A stretch of DNA of 64,000 nt from Rhodamnia argentea (GCF_020921035.1 NC_063155.1:31055294-31119293), one strand, 5' to 3'. Positions 20,947 through 31,065 are shown, counted from the stretch's first letter. The notes: generated by a model not told the origin, from the sequence alone. Numbers and translations are program-made.

Positions 20947-21528
20947 CTAAATATAATAACGTGTGATCCTCCTAGCTCCGGTTACAACATGAGCATATGT
21001 AATTTCTTTGGTATAAGGAAAAGAATAATTAAGGTCTCGAGGAGGATTATGAATCAAATCAGGGGCCAAAATCAGCTCCTTTGGACAAAACCTTTGAGGA
21101 CCCTTGCCTTTACGCCATGACGCATTCTGCCTGTGCCAAGATATATTCATTGCAAGCGATGACGTCTTCATCGCTCCGATCCTTATAAAATCGTGTAAGA
21201 AATGTAGCACGGATTTCTTATATGTGGCGGCATCATTCCACCACGCGATATTCATCAAACCATGCCATTCTACGGGTATAGTGTTACGTAGTGCATAAAA
21301 TGCATCTACTGGGGTCATTTCTTGTCCAGCCCATACTATTTCTTGGATCATTTCGTTGACCTTAATAACATGGGTTATAATGTCAGAAGCATTATCCCAT
21401 TTATAAAGACCCAATATTGTAATCTTTTCCCTTAGAGCTTGCTGAGCTTTAGCTCTCCTTGGCCTTTGAGGTGTTCTCGCATTTCGTCTTACCCATTGCA
21501 TTGTTCCCGCAACGAATGCCGAACACAA
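20947..21528 (-). CDS. Extra sense-strand ORF in the copia leader
   Basis: Between the 5' LTR and gag, and in the same sense as the element, lies an uninterrupted frame of 193 codons. The product is basic at its N-terminus (RRNARTPQRPRRAKAQQ) and then contains MIQEIVWAGQEMTPVDAFYA, LRNTIPVEWHGLMNIAWW, YKKSVLHFLHDFIRIG and SWHRQNASWRKGKGPQRF. The helical, Trp-rich pattern is faintly reminiscent of a gag-like fold, but I cannot assign it. Most copia elements have no ORF here. It could be an additional ORF of this lineage, a captured host exon, or an older gag relic. Confidence 0.4.
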   Translation of the reverse strand: MCSAFVAGTMQWVRRNARTPQRPRRAKAQQALREKITILGLYKWDNASDIITHVIKVNEMIQEIVWAGQEMTPVDAFYALRNTIPVEWHGLMNIAWWNDAATYKKSVLHFLHDFIRIGAMKTSSLAMNISWHRQNASWRKGKGPQRFCPKELILAPDLIHNPPRDLNYSFPYTKEITYAHVVTGARRITRYYI

Positions 21529-21615
21529 ATGGCTTACGAAAAATCCAATTATTTTGTAACTATTATGAACATATCATAATAAATAAAATAATAGGTAAAA
21601 CAAGACCCCTTAGTA

Positions 21616-21711
21616 TTGACCAACAAGAGTCTTTTTTTTTTTTTTCCGGGTTAACGGTCAACGGTCAAACTCAACGGTCAACGGGTCAACGGTCAACGGT
21701 CGCGGGTCAAA
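21616..21711 (-). promoter_or_regulatory. W-box-like TTGACC array in the copia leader
   Basis: On the minus (element-sense) strand, TTGACC, which fits the WRKY-binding W-box core TTGAC(C/T), occurs six times in 55 bases. The plus-strand GGTCAA hits start at 21656, 21663, 21676, 21684, 21691 and 21705. One more TTGACC lies at 21616 on the plus strand. The array lies about 590 bases inside the 5' LTR, downstream of the expected start of transcription, followed by very GC-rich leader sequence. Binding is not shown; the array could simply be a minisatellite. Confidence 0.5.
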
Positions 21712-22284
21712 GGTCGGACCGGGTCGGGTCTGTAACGGGTCATGGGCCGCGGGCCGGTCCTATTAAAAAACGAAGTGGGCCGGCCCTTTTTTTTTTAAAT
21801 TAAAACACAAAAGGGGCTTCGTATTGGGCCGGGCCGGGCCCAATACGCCGCGGGCCGTGCACATGGCCGCGGCCGGGCTTGCCCACGTGCGCCGCACGTG
21901 CGGCGCGTGGCCGGCAGTCCGGCCTCCTCCGGCGACGAAATTTCCACCAAAATTTTCGTCTCATCGAGACGAACACGATGGTATATTCATAACTCAATAA
22001 TGACGAACAAAAATGGACATTAAAAGGATGAAACGCCACGGCCCCGCGACACTCCGCCCCGTCGTGACGCGTGGCGCGCGTGCGGCGGCGTCCGGTGAAC
22101 TCTCGGGGCCGGCGACCACTCAAAACGATCGTCTCGACGAGCCCGTTCTAATGGTATGTTCAATTTACTATTTTGACGAACAAATCATAATCAAAACGCT
22201 ATGAACAGTAACTTCGCGATTAGGGTTAAAAATCTTCAAAACGCACCATATCAACACAAAACGATCGGGAATCAAGTAACACAT

Positions 22285-22296
22285 GCTCTGATACCA
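22285..22296 (-). other. Primer-binding site for initiator tRNA-Met
   Basis: The minus strand reads TGGTATCAGAGC, the classic plant copia primer-binding site, one base inside the 5' LTR (22298-22679). Confidence 0.95.
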
Positions 22297-22297
22297 A

Positions 22298-22679
22298 TGT
22301 TGGATACTAAATCCGATCTAATACATACTCAAAAAAACAGCGGAAACATGCCCAATAGATCACCGGATTCACCGATCGACGAAGATACATCACGAGAACA
22401 TACCTTATTGATCAACGATTAGATGCCCTTTGCGTTCCCGGAGGATTTCTCTGTCAAACGACAATCGACGATGGGAGGAGCGTTTTGCGTTTTCTATTTT
22501 CTTGAAGTGACAGAATGAAGTAACGGGGAGAGAACGAAGGAGAGCACGTCAGTTATTGACGTAAAACCAACCAACGTGATTCTTCACGTTTGAGCAAATA
22601 ATCGCTCACCGGGGTGTGGTTGCCCGCATGGGCGCACACCGTATCTCCTGTGGACCCCACTTTAATATTTAGTCTAATA
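22298..22679 (-). repeat. 5' LTR of the copia element (382 bp)
   Basis: Partner of 15037-15418 with nine substitutions and no length change. It would carry the element's own promoter. In place it points antisense to GRAS copy B, towards that gene's leader exon. Confidence 0.95.
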
Positions 22680-23110
22680 CATCTGTTTTGTTATTGTGTT
22701 TGCAGCTTTTGATTACTCTTCCGAACAATTTGTTCTAGTGGTTCTACGTTTCCTTCCACTGATTCTTTTCTTTGCTTTCAAACGTCTAGAGAAACTAGAT
22801 TATGTTCACGTTAAGGACTCAACTTTACGTGTCTCTCACTCTGTTCATTCTGGTTGATCCGGAAGCCATAAGATGATTCCTTTGCTTTTCGTTTATGCTT
22901 CTCCAAATATCCGTAGTAATAGACCCGAACATCTTAGATTCTTAGGGGATTCGATTGTCTATAAAATAAGTGAATTATATGTAGATTAAATAGTCTTAGA
23001 TTACGGTTAAAGTTCAAAGCTAGGCTTCTGACAAGCGGTTGCTTGATACTTCACATCAGACACTCGTTTGAGGCGGTGAGCTTTTGTAGGATTTTGAGAC
23101 GGTGATCACA

Positions 23111-25472
23111 ATGGAGTCCAACTTCCCTAAATTCTCTTCCCCCGTTGGCGGTTTCGAGGACGATAGCCTCACTCATCCAGCCATTTCATATCATTCCCGA
23201 AATCTCTATAATGCAGTCAAAATCAATGAACCTCATGTTATTTCCAACTCTGTAGAAATGGCCTCTCCCCTGCACCATCCCAAACCCATATATTATGTAC
23301 CATCTGCTTCCGTTGACCTCAATGGGGACCCGAATCTTCCATCAACGGATACAAGACCCTTTGTAGGGATGCTTCGCCATTCGACTAGCTCCAAGTGAAA
23401 GCCCAAATAAAGGGGGGAGTCTCTTTCCCTGTTAGATCACAACAACTCAAAGGATCCCGTTCTGAAATACATAAACCAGATGCTTATGGAAGAGAATATG
23501 GAGGAGCAACCCCGGGTCGTTCCCAACATCATGGCTCTACGACACACAGAGAAGCCCTTGTATGATGCACTTGGCAAGAAATACCCAAATTCCCCCAAGC
23601 AAACCGAATGGGTTAGTACCAATCAGGTCGTCAACCGCACAAGTTGGAGTTCTTGTGGAAGTAGCGGTGATCATGGCAGTGCGGGCACTATCAGCAGAGG
23701 CTCCAACTCTTGCCATTCTCTGGATCCAAATTCACATGATGGTCCGGAAGGAAATGATTATGCTTCCATTCATGCCAAAAGTCCAGCTGACTTGGTCTTG
23801 CATTCGAACGTGGATCGCACATTTCAGTCCTCCATCAATTCTGTAAACAACTTATCTAAGTCTTGGGAAAAGTTTGGTCACTCGGTGCCAAGGGAGCTAC
23901 TGGTTGGGAATATGTTCAACAACAAAGAGTCCGTCCTGCAATTTAATAGGGGGTTAGAGGAGGCCAGGAGGATCCTCCCTTGTAGCTTCCAAATAACTAT
24001 CAATCAGAAGAAAAATGAATTGGCTCCAACCATCGGAGAGAACGAAAAAAATCGACATTAATGGCAGCAATCGGTCGGAGAATGGGTCAAGGGGGAGAAA
24101 GAATCATGAAAGGTATTATGCCCGGTTGGAAGAAGGCCGGGCCAACAAGCAATTGGCTTCGGACAACGAAGACTCGAGCTTTCGAGACTTGCTTGAAAAG
24201 TTGTTGCTCGGGAACAAGAATGGGGGGTTTCTATCATTAGAATGCAAATCTGAGAAGTTAAGTGAAACCAAGGATCTTCATGGTCCTAATGGTACTGGGG
24301 ATCATAGTAAGGAGAGGGGAAACGAGAGCACATCGGACTTGAGGAGGCTTCTGATTCTCTGTGCCCAAGCTGTCTCTACTAATGACTTCAAGATCGCTCG
24401 TGAATTGCTACGGCAAATTAGACAAGATTCATCCCCCACCGGTGATGGTCCTCAAAGGATAGCCCATTACTTTGCAAATGGGCTGGAAGCACGCCTTGCT
24501 GCCAATATTGGTAGAAGTCAAGCTTTTCACCATTCGGTTATCGAGAAGAGATCGCTAGCCGATAAGGTGAGAGCATACCAACTTTATTATTCGGCCTGTC
24601 CATTCACGAAATTCCAAATCCTCTTCTCAAACTACATGATGTTGAAATCAGCGAAACAATGCGAAGTGCTCCATATCATAGACTTTGGTATTAATTTTGG
24701 TTTCCAATGGCCAATCCTTATCCAAGAGCTCTCAAAGAGAACCCGAGGGGTTACTAAGCTACGAATCACGGGAATAGAGCTTCCACAATCTGGATTTCGT
24801 CCAGCCGAAAGAATTGAGGGAACAGGTCGCCGTTTGGCCAAGTATTGTGAGCGCTTTCATGTACCTTTCGAATTCCAAGCGGTAGCATCAGCGAGCTGGG
24901 AATGTATCAGAGTGGCAGATCTCAAGATTCGAAGCGGAGAGGTGGTTGCTGTGAATTGCCTTTCTCGATTCGAGTATCTATATGATGAGACTGTTGAGGT
25001 GAATTGTCGGCGAGATATGGTCTTAAGCCTCATCGGGAGTATGAAACCTCATGTCTTTATTCATGGTATAAGAAGTGGATCCTACAATGCACCATTTTTC
25101 ACAACAAGATTCCGCGAGGCTCTTTTTCACCTCTCTACTATGTATGATATGCTTGATACTACCTTAGATCGTGACAATGCGCAGAGGTTGGTTCGGGAGA
25201 GAGATTTCGTTGGGCGAGAGATTATGAATGTTGTGGCATGTGAAGGTTTCGAAAGGGTTGAGAGGCCCGAAACGTATAAGCAGTGGCGAGTTCGTCTTAC
25301 CGGGGTTGGTTTCCAGCAGCTTCCTCTGGATCGGGAGCTCATAAAGAAGGCTAGGGCTAAGTTAAGTGGAGAGTACCACAAGGATTTCGCGCTTCATGAA
25401 GAAACCAACTGGATGCTGCTTGGTTGGAGGGGCCGGATAATTTCGGGATGCACCGGTTGGGTTTCAGCATAG
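23111..25472 (+). pseudogene. GRAS copy B, frameshifted paralog of gene C
   Basis: Starting at ATG 23111 (MESNFPKFSSPVGG) this tracks gene C closely. A +1 shift near 23393 leads to TGA at 23396-23398. A -1 change at a six-G run (23412-23417) restores the frame, which then carries the LISCL motif (QMLMEENMEEQPRVV). A third shift at a seven-A run (24045-24051) leads to TAA at 24059-24061. From about 24050 the new frame reads to 25472 through a complete GRAS domain: SDLRRLLILCAQAVSTND, LHIIDFGINFGFQWP and the terminal WMLLGWRGRIISGCTGWVSA. So the DNA-proximal domain is intact but uncoupled from the N-terminus. The 3'UTR intron acceptor found in A and C (TTGCAG) reads TTGCGG at 25664-25669. Two of the shifts sit at homopolymers, so assembly error is possible for those. 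Confidence 0.85.
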
Positions 25473-25902
25473 TTTATTCCCAAACCATGTTCTCTTATCA
25501 TAATAACAGACGATGAGAGAGATTCTTCCTGAATTGCCAGGTAAGATTATGTGCGTGATATGCTGAGGTTCTGCTTAATTTCCTGTATTATCTATCTATG
25601 CTTGCCTTACGTACCCATGTATGAGCCAGTTTGCTTCTGTTTGGATAAGTATTTGATTCTTACTTGCGGATCATTACACAAAATTTCAAATGTTTCGAAG
25701 GTCTAGTATAATTGCTCGAAACCATCCCAACAGAAGATGTTACGGAAGAAGGATCTTAGGCGAATGCCATTTGGGCAAAACTAGGATAGATAGGACTGAT
25801 TTAGCAGGAGGATACCAATCAAAGAGTTGGAGTTGTTGCTTTGAAGACATCTTGCAGAGTTATAGCACCTCTGCTTCTTGCTTGGGGTTTTGGCCAAAGA
25901 AG

Positions 25903-26330
25903 GGCTTAAGTACACCTCAAGTGTCATAAGTTGTGTACGGCGCTCACTTTAGTGCCAAAACTTTCAAATCGATCACTTTAGTGCTAAGTTTTTGTAACTT
26001 CAATCACTTAAGTATCAACTTCTTTTAAAAACGATCACTTTAGTGCCAGAGCTAACGTGGCTTGCCGAAAATTTGACACGTGGTATTTTTTATTAATATT
26101 TGAGATGACGTGGCTCGGTAAATTTGACACTAAAGTGATCGTTTTTTAAAAACATTGGCACTTAAATGATCGTTTTTAAAAAAAGTTGGTACTTAAGTGA
26201 TCGTTTTAAAAGTTTTGGCACTGAAGTGATCGAAGTTACAAAAACTTAGCACTAAAGTGATCGATTTGAAAGTTTTGGAACTAAAGTGAGCGCCGTACAC
26301 AACTTATGACACTTGAGGTGTACTTAAGCC
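25903..26330. mobile_element. Mutator-like MITE (family M1), copy 2, 428 bp
   Basis: Termini GGCTTAAGTACACCTCAAGT and ACTTGAGGTGTACTTAAGCC are near-perfect inverted repeats over more than 100 bases. The element is flanked by a perfect 10-bp duplication, GCCAAAGAAG (25893-25902 and 26331-26340). Gene C's 3' flank (about 33945-33970, GGGCTAAAGAAGTTTGATGC) shows the unoccupied site. Same family as 1611-2010; the sharper TIRs suggest it is younger. Confidence 0.88.
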
Positions 26331-26359
26331 GCCAAAGAAGTATGACGCAATTCTTGCTT

Positions 26360-27120
26360 TTCTTCTCTGAACCAGTGGAGTTGTTTCTTGTCTCTTTCCT
26401 AGTACACCATTCGCATAAAATATAGTGCAAGTTAACGTTCATTAAGACTTTCCAACATCCGGGACTAGCTTTTGGCCTTTTCTTAGTCCCATGGACCGTT
26501 CAAATATCACCTTATAATTTATGCTGCCATATCAACTACTCTTGACTTACGAAAACCTTTTTCACGTCGAAATAGCAACCATTGACTGAACCTGAAATAT
26601 TATCCTTCGGGAACTTTTCCTCTTTGGAGGCTATTACCAAGCAAGCATTAATAATCACAACGGTTCCAGACTGATGTGGTCCAAATGTGGTGCAACTGTT
26701 TATGGGGATGGTCTCCTCACTTGACACCACCATCGGTGATCAACTTGCCAGCATTTTGCAAATCCCTACTTTACTAACATGCTTAGGTACTTACTGACAA
26801 ACTAATGGAATTGCTAACATGAAATTATTCACGTCTGAAAAAAATTATGATGACCGGAAATGATCCGGGACAAAGCATATAGTTAATGTCTTTCCCTAAT
26901 AAAAAGCAGGAATATGCCATTTCCTGTTCAAGCAAAAGCAGATTAGGGAAGAGGCATTTTCTAACCTAGTTGGCCCTCCATCAATTATGCAAAAATGATA
27001 CAAAAAGGATCCTGCCATTCCACGTTGTGACAAGTTCAGATGCTTCTGAGCCATTTCTCACTTCAGCACTGAGGAGCAATAATTGTCTGGCCAACACAGA
27101 GAGCAATAATTGGTATTAGT
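26360..27120. repeat. Downstream duplicated block, copy 1
   Basis: About 750 bases are paralogous to 35040-35800: GACTTTCCAACATC.GGGACTA, CTTTGGAGGCTATTA, AGCAGGAATATG, GAAGAGGCATTTTC and GAGCCATTTCTCAC occur in the same order in both. It follows copy B as the other follows gene C, so it marks the 3' part of a tandem duplication unit. Part of it (CTTTGGAGGCTATTACCAAG) also resembles the blocks upstream of B and C. Confidence 0.75.
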
Positions 27121-27411
27121 TAACGTTTGTTTGTATTTGCTGTGAAATTCTCTTTGGTTCGACATACCTTTGCAGTTCCTTTATATAGCCGCCCCCCCCC
27201 AAAACAAAACCGAACTACGCAAACTATTACAGGGTTACCCTCACATTTACTTAGTATAACCAATCATCTCTTCCAATTTTCAAGATTGTAGTATCGAGAT
27301 GTCATTTACAAGCTCAAGCTTTTAGATCAACTGCAATTGGTCCCCAAAAAACTTCAAAGATGATGGAGCTTTGAAATTTGAACTAATGTTGGCTCTTGTT
27401 ATCGAATAAAC

Positions 27412-27660
27412 TGTTGAGAATATTTGATTGATGGGGGCATATTTGTGCATTTCCTTTATTATTTTATGTAAGGCGGCAACAAGGGTGATATTGTGATTTT
27501 GACCTCTAGACTTTATTATAAATAAATAACTTAGGGTTACATCGGCCTATCCAAGAATTCAGTGCATTTTTTTCTTCTGCGTTTTTTTTTTTTTTAATCT
27601 TCTCATTTGAGATCGTTTCTACCTCGCCATTGGTCTATAATTGTCTCATTTGTGAAGGCC
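27412..27660 (+). mobile_element. Possible solo copia LTR
   Basis: Starts TGTTGAGAATATTTGATTG, a frequent copia LTR beginning, and contains a TATA-like ATTATAAATAAATAAC near 27513 followed by AGGGTTACATCGG. The far end is not defined and no partner or target duplication was found. A fossil at best. Confidence 0.3.
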
Positions 27661-27721
27661 AAAGTACTTCTATTCATGGGCCACCGTGAAAGTAAAGTTC
27701 TTTCAAAAGAAATCGAATAAT

Positions 27722-28970
27722 GGGATAAGTACACTACAAGTGCCATAAATTGTGCGCGACATTCACTTTAGTACTAAAAGTTTCAAAACGATCACTTAAG
27801 TGCCAAATTCGAGAAAATCATGTCAAATCCATTACTTGGCCTTTATAATTAAAAATTTTATCTAACGTGGCATAACTTTTTATAAAACTCTGGCAACGTG
27901 GAAGTCCACGTAGATTTCTAAGCTAAAAAAAATAAAAATAAAAAGGCTTGTTCAGGTGGCGAGGATGGGGGATGGCCAGCGGGGGTCACCAAGCCCCGGC
28001 TAGTGGCCGGAAACCCCCGACTACTAGGTGAGGTCTCCTCCGACTTGGTTCGAGATTAGAGTCTACCTTCTATACAAATTGAGGTACGGGATTTTAGGGG
28101 CGAGGTTTTGGGGCTATTTAGGGTGAGGATTGTGGATTTAGGATGGCAAGAGCGAAGTGAAGGAAGACGAAGAGGAAAATTGGGGCTTCGAAGGTGGCCA
28201 TCGTCCGCTTTGTTAGAGAGGGACTTGTAGAAGATGCTGTCTTTTTTTTTTCAAAAAACCTTGGTCGGCAAGAACGCAAATAATACACCTCTTCATCTTT
28301 CTTCGTTCCTTTGAGAAGCAGTGCGAATAAATCTCATTCACCACATTGGAGAAGAGGCCAAAAAAGGCTGCCCGTATGTTGTCAAGGGGGGATTCCCTTT
28401 GAAGATTCCTGGAGTCCCTTGTGAGTCCAAGTCGATTGCGGATCCGATTTGCAGCGCTCCCACGAGCCCTCAGCGAGCGTCCGAGCCGGCCCCGACTAGT
28501 CTAAACCCCAACCTTGCCCAGCCACTGCGAGGCTTCATCCTCGCCCAAATTTGCGAGGTCGAGCCTCGTCATGGCTTGTCAAGGCCTCTCACCTGTGTTG
28601 GCAAGGGTCATTGGCCACTGGTCGAGGATCGGCGACCCCCCGCAGGCAATCGCCCACCCTCGCCATCCTTTGTCGGCTTAACAAGCCCCCCTACCAATTT
28701 TAGTTTTCATATTATTTCTCTTCAATTTAATTTAATTTTTTTTAAAATAGATAATTTTAAAATTTAAGTCCACATGTACTTCCAGCGAGCCACGTCGGCT
28801 TAAATATGAGTATCCAAAAGGCCATGTAGGATTTCCAACAAGCATATCGGAGTTGGTACTTAAGTGAACGTTTTTTTTTTTTTTAAATAGGACTTAAGTG
28901 ATCATTTTGAAACTTTTGACACTAAAATGAGTGTCATACATAGCTTGTTGCACTTGTGATGTACCTCTCC
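27722..28970. mobile_element. Larger relative of family M1 with a GC-rich cargo
   Basis: The left end (GGGATAAGTACACTACAAGTG...AAAACGATCACTTAAGTGCC) and the right end (TTGCACTTGTGATGTACC) match the M1 termini in inverted orientation. Between the arms lie about 750 bases of GC-rich sequence (27950-28690) not found in copies 1 and 2. An open frame at 28321-28767 is low-complexity and unlikely to be a gene. The cargo may be a nested element or captured DNA. A clean 10-bp target duplication is not evident. Confidence 0.5.
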
Positions 28971-30160
28971 CCAGAATTATCATCGATCTTTTTTCAGGTT
29001 TTCAAAAACCTGCAAAAATTGATTTTTGCGTTCCCTTGAACTGATTGGGCTTATTTTCGGAGGACAACTTCAGCCTGCTACCAGAGGACTTCATTCCAAT
29101 TTTTGGCCTTTTTCTGGAAAGTTTTGGTAGTTCAATTAATCATTTCACACTTTTTTAATCAATTTCTAAGACACAATGTGTGAGGATTCAACTGTGAACT
29201 CTGCACCTACAGGATATGGCCGTGCAGATTATATTGCCTTACTACGATGTCTGTGAAGCTTGATGGAAGCCAACCTAATAATATCAATAATAAAATGAAT
29301 ACAAATCAGTCTATTTGTTCCCTGGAGCATGAAAACATATGTAATCCTCAAGAAAGAACATAAGCTCAAAAGACAATTTGTGCTTAAATTTTTGCCACGA
29401 ATTAACATGGAACTAGAGGCGTCACATAAGTGTGTCGGGTCTGGTTTGGATCGGGTCGAATATGGTCCAAGAGGAGACACGTTAATGAAAAGCGAGAAGC
29501 CGTACCATAGGGGACCGACCAACTATGAATAGATCTTAGTTAGGGCTAAGAGTAGGAACATCAATTCACCGACTATTATATCTTTTTATAGGTTAAATAA
29601 AAATCAAGATATAAAAAGCTTGAATAGAATTTTCTATTCCTAATTATTCTGAATCTTCATATTGATTCATTTATCCATTTTGACCTATTTTCATGCAATA
29701 CAAAACTAGTAACTCATACCCGACTCGGCATGTATTACTTAAACACTTTCAAATTCAGCCAAATTATGAAATATTCATTTTTTTTAATAATTTGTAAAGG
29801 AAAATGATATTACTAAACACTTTCATGCAATACAGTTAAATTTATTTTTGAATTTTTAAATTATTTTTTATTTTTAATAAAAAGAAATTATTTGTAAAAT
29901 GTTTTTAAAAAGTATTTTTTATTTTTCTTTTCTTTTCCTTTTTTTTCTAGGCAACGGCTGAAACAAAGTGAGGGATCTTGTTTCTCAAAAGTGATTCTGG
30001 AACAAAAAATTAACTTTTTTATAATTCTTGTTTCTTCTCCAAATCTGTTCATAAGAATAGAATTTAAGAATTTAAAAATTAGAATTATTTACCATACCAA
30101 ATATTTTCTCATGTTTTTCTATTCCGGTCGTTGCCAAACACAGACAGGCCCTTAGTCTCA
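28971..30160. other. Intergenic AT-rich sequence with a possible Harbinger end
   Basis: No gene is seen. At about 29000 there is a small perfect hairpin (CAGGTTTTCAAAAACCTG). The stretch 29990-30151 (AATTCTTGTTTCTTCTCC, GAATTATTTACCATACC, CGTTGCCAAACACAGACAGGCCC then TTA) resembles the right arm of the Tourist-like MITE family at 13.5 kb, but no left end was found. Confidence 0.35.
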
Positions 30161-30164
30161 CGTG

Positions 30165-30606
30165 CCATTCAAACTTAGTCGGATTGGTCTCTTTGACTTT
30201 TGGAAACCTCATTCTCAACCATAGCAGCCGTTCACTGTATCAGGAAACGCCATCCTTTCAACAAATTGTTCCCCGTGGAGGATAATATTAGACATTTAAT
30301 AATGACTCCAAGGGTCCCTTATGATGTCAGAACTCTGGCCTGGTCCACAGGCTTTGCAATTGCACTATCTCAATGATTTTCTGCCTTCGCACCATTGCTG
30401 GGGACATGAAAGTCAAACAACGTTGCTCTGACCAAGAACATAATATAAGTACTGTAGTAAATGTGTTTTACCATCAAAAGGAGGTGAAAAGATGTCTTCT
30501 TATTCTGTATCCATAAAAGAAGAACCACTCGAAGCGCAGGGCCGTTTGCAACTCGTGAGCTTCTGTTCAATTCGATCCTCCTGAGAGCTCCACATTTCTT
30601 CTTTCG
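30165..30606 (+). promoter_or_regulatory. Upstream block and leader exon of GRAS gene C
   Basis: Homologous to 14515-15012. Shared landmarks: GCAGCCGTTCACTGTATCAG (30226), GTGGAGGATAATATTAGAC, GTTTGCAACTCGTGAGCTTC (30543) and the donor TTCG|GTACGC at 30606/30607. The leader exon probably covers about 30530-30606. No clear TATA box was chosen. Confidence 0.55.
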
Positions 30607-31013
30607 GTACGCTACTTTCAGTTTTCATCCGTTTGTTATTGTGGATGATGCAGCTTTTGATTACTCTTTCGATCAACTTGTTCCCGTAGTTCTACGTTTC
30701 CTTTCACTGGTTCTTTGCTTCATTTTCGACGTCTAGAGAAGCTAAGATTACATTCGCATGAATGATTCAAATTTACGTGTCTCTCACTCTGTTCATACTT
30801 TTTGAACTGGATACCATAAGATGATTCCTCTGTTTTCCGTTTGCGCGTCCTGGGAATCTCCAACAGATTAGAATCATCTTAGACTCTCGGGGAATTCGAT
30901 TTTCTAGAAAAAAAAAAAAAGGTGAATTACGTGTAGATCATATAGTCTTACATGATGTTTATAGTTCGAAGCCAGGCTTCTGACGAGCAGTTGCACGATA
31001 CTCTCTGCATCAG
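30607..31013 (+). other. 5'UTR intron of GRAS gene C (407 bp)
   Basis: Donor TTCG|GTACGC and acceptor CTCTGCATCAG|ACA match genes A and B. This copy lacks the copia element and so shows the ancestral intron size. Confidence 0.65.
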
Positions 31014-31065
31014 ACACTCTGTTTGAGGCGGTGAGCTTTTATAGGATCCTGAGACGGTGATCATA

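Larger units (their letters stand above)
15037..22679 (-). mobile_element. Ty1/copia LTR retrotransposon, Tnt1/Tork-like, broken
   Basis: A full-length 7,643-bp element reads on the minus strand, antisense to GRAS copy B. It has 382-bp LTRs at both ends, an initiator-tRNA-Met primer site, a polypurine tract and a 5-bp target duplication. Recognisable parts in minus-strand order are gag (about 20.6-19.7 kb, with a CCHC-like knuckle near 19.8 kb), a protease/GAG-pre-integrase and integrase region (about 19.6-18.6 kb, WHARLGHIG motif), reverse transcriptase (about 18.2-17.0 kb, YVDDILIA motif) and RNase H (about 16.9-16.5 kb). The integrase-before-RT order defines copia. It is broken, with about four interruptions of the coding region. 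Nine LTR differences in 382 bases (about 2.4%, all transitions) suggest roughly 1-2 million years under usual plant rates. Confidence 0.97.
15013..23059 (+). other. Oversized 5'UTR intron of GRAS copy B
   Basis: Donor TTCG|GTACGC (15012/15013) and acceptor CTTCACATCAG|ACA (23059/23060) match those of genes A and C. Without the copia element and its target duplication the intron would be about 400 bases, as in gene C (407). With it the intron is about 8 kb. Whether it is still spliced cannot be told from sequence. Confidence 0.6.

Noticed and set aside
22285-22296. TGGTATCAGAGC on the minus strand as a possible tRNA gene piece
   Set aside because: It is the copia primer-binding site next to an LTR; no cloverleaf can be formed around it. 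The same applies near 12695.
27190-27200. Run of C residues near 27190
   Set aside because: A simple homopolymer in non-coding DNA; possible sequencing uncertainty only.
28321-28767. 148-residue plus-strand frame rich in Pro/Ser/Arg
   Set aside because: It sits in the GC-rich cargo of a TIR element; composition, not coding selection, explains the lack of stops.
29229-29522. 97-residue minus-strand frame in an intergenic region
   Set aside because: AT-rich with no motif; likely chance.
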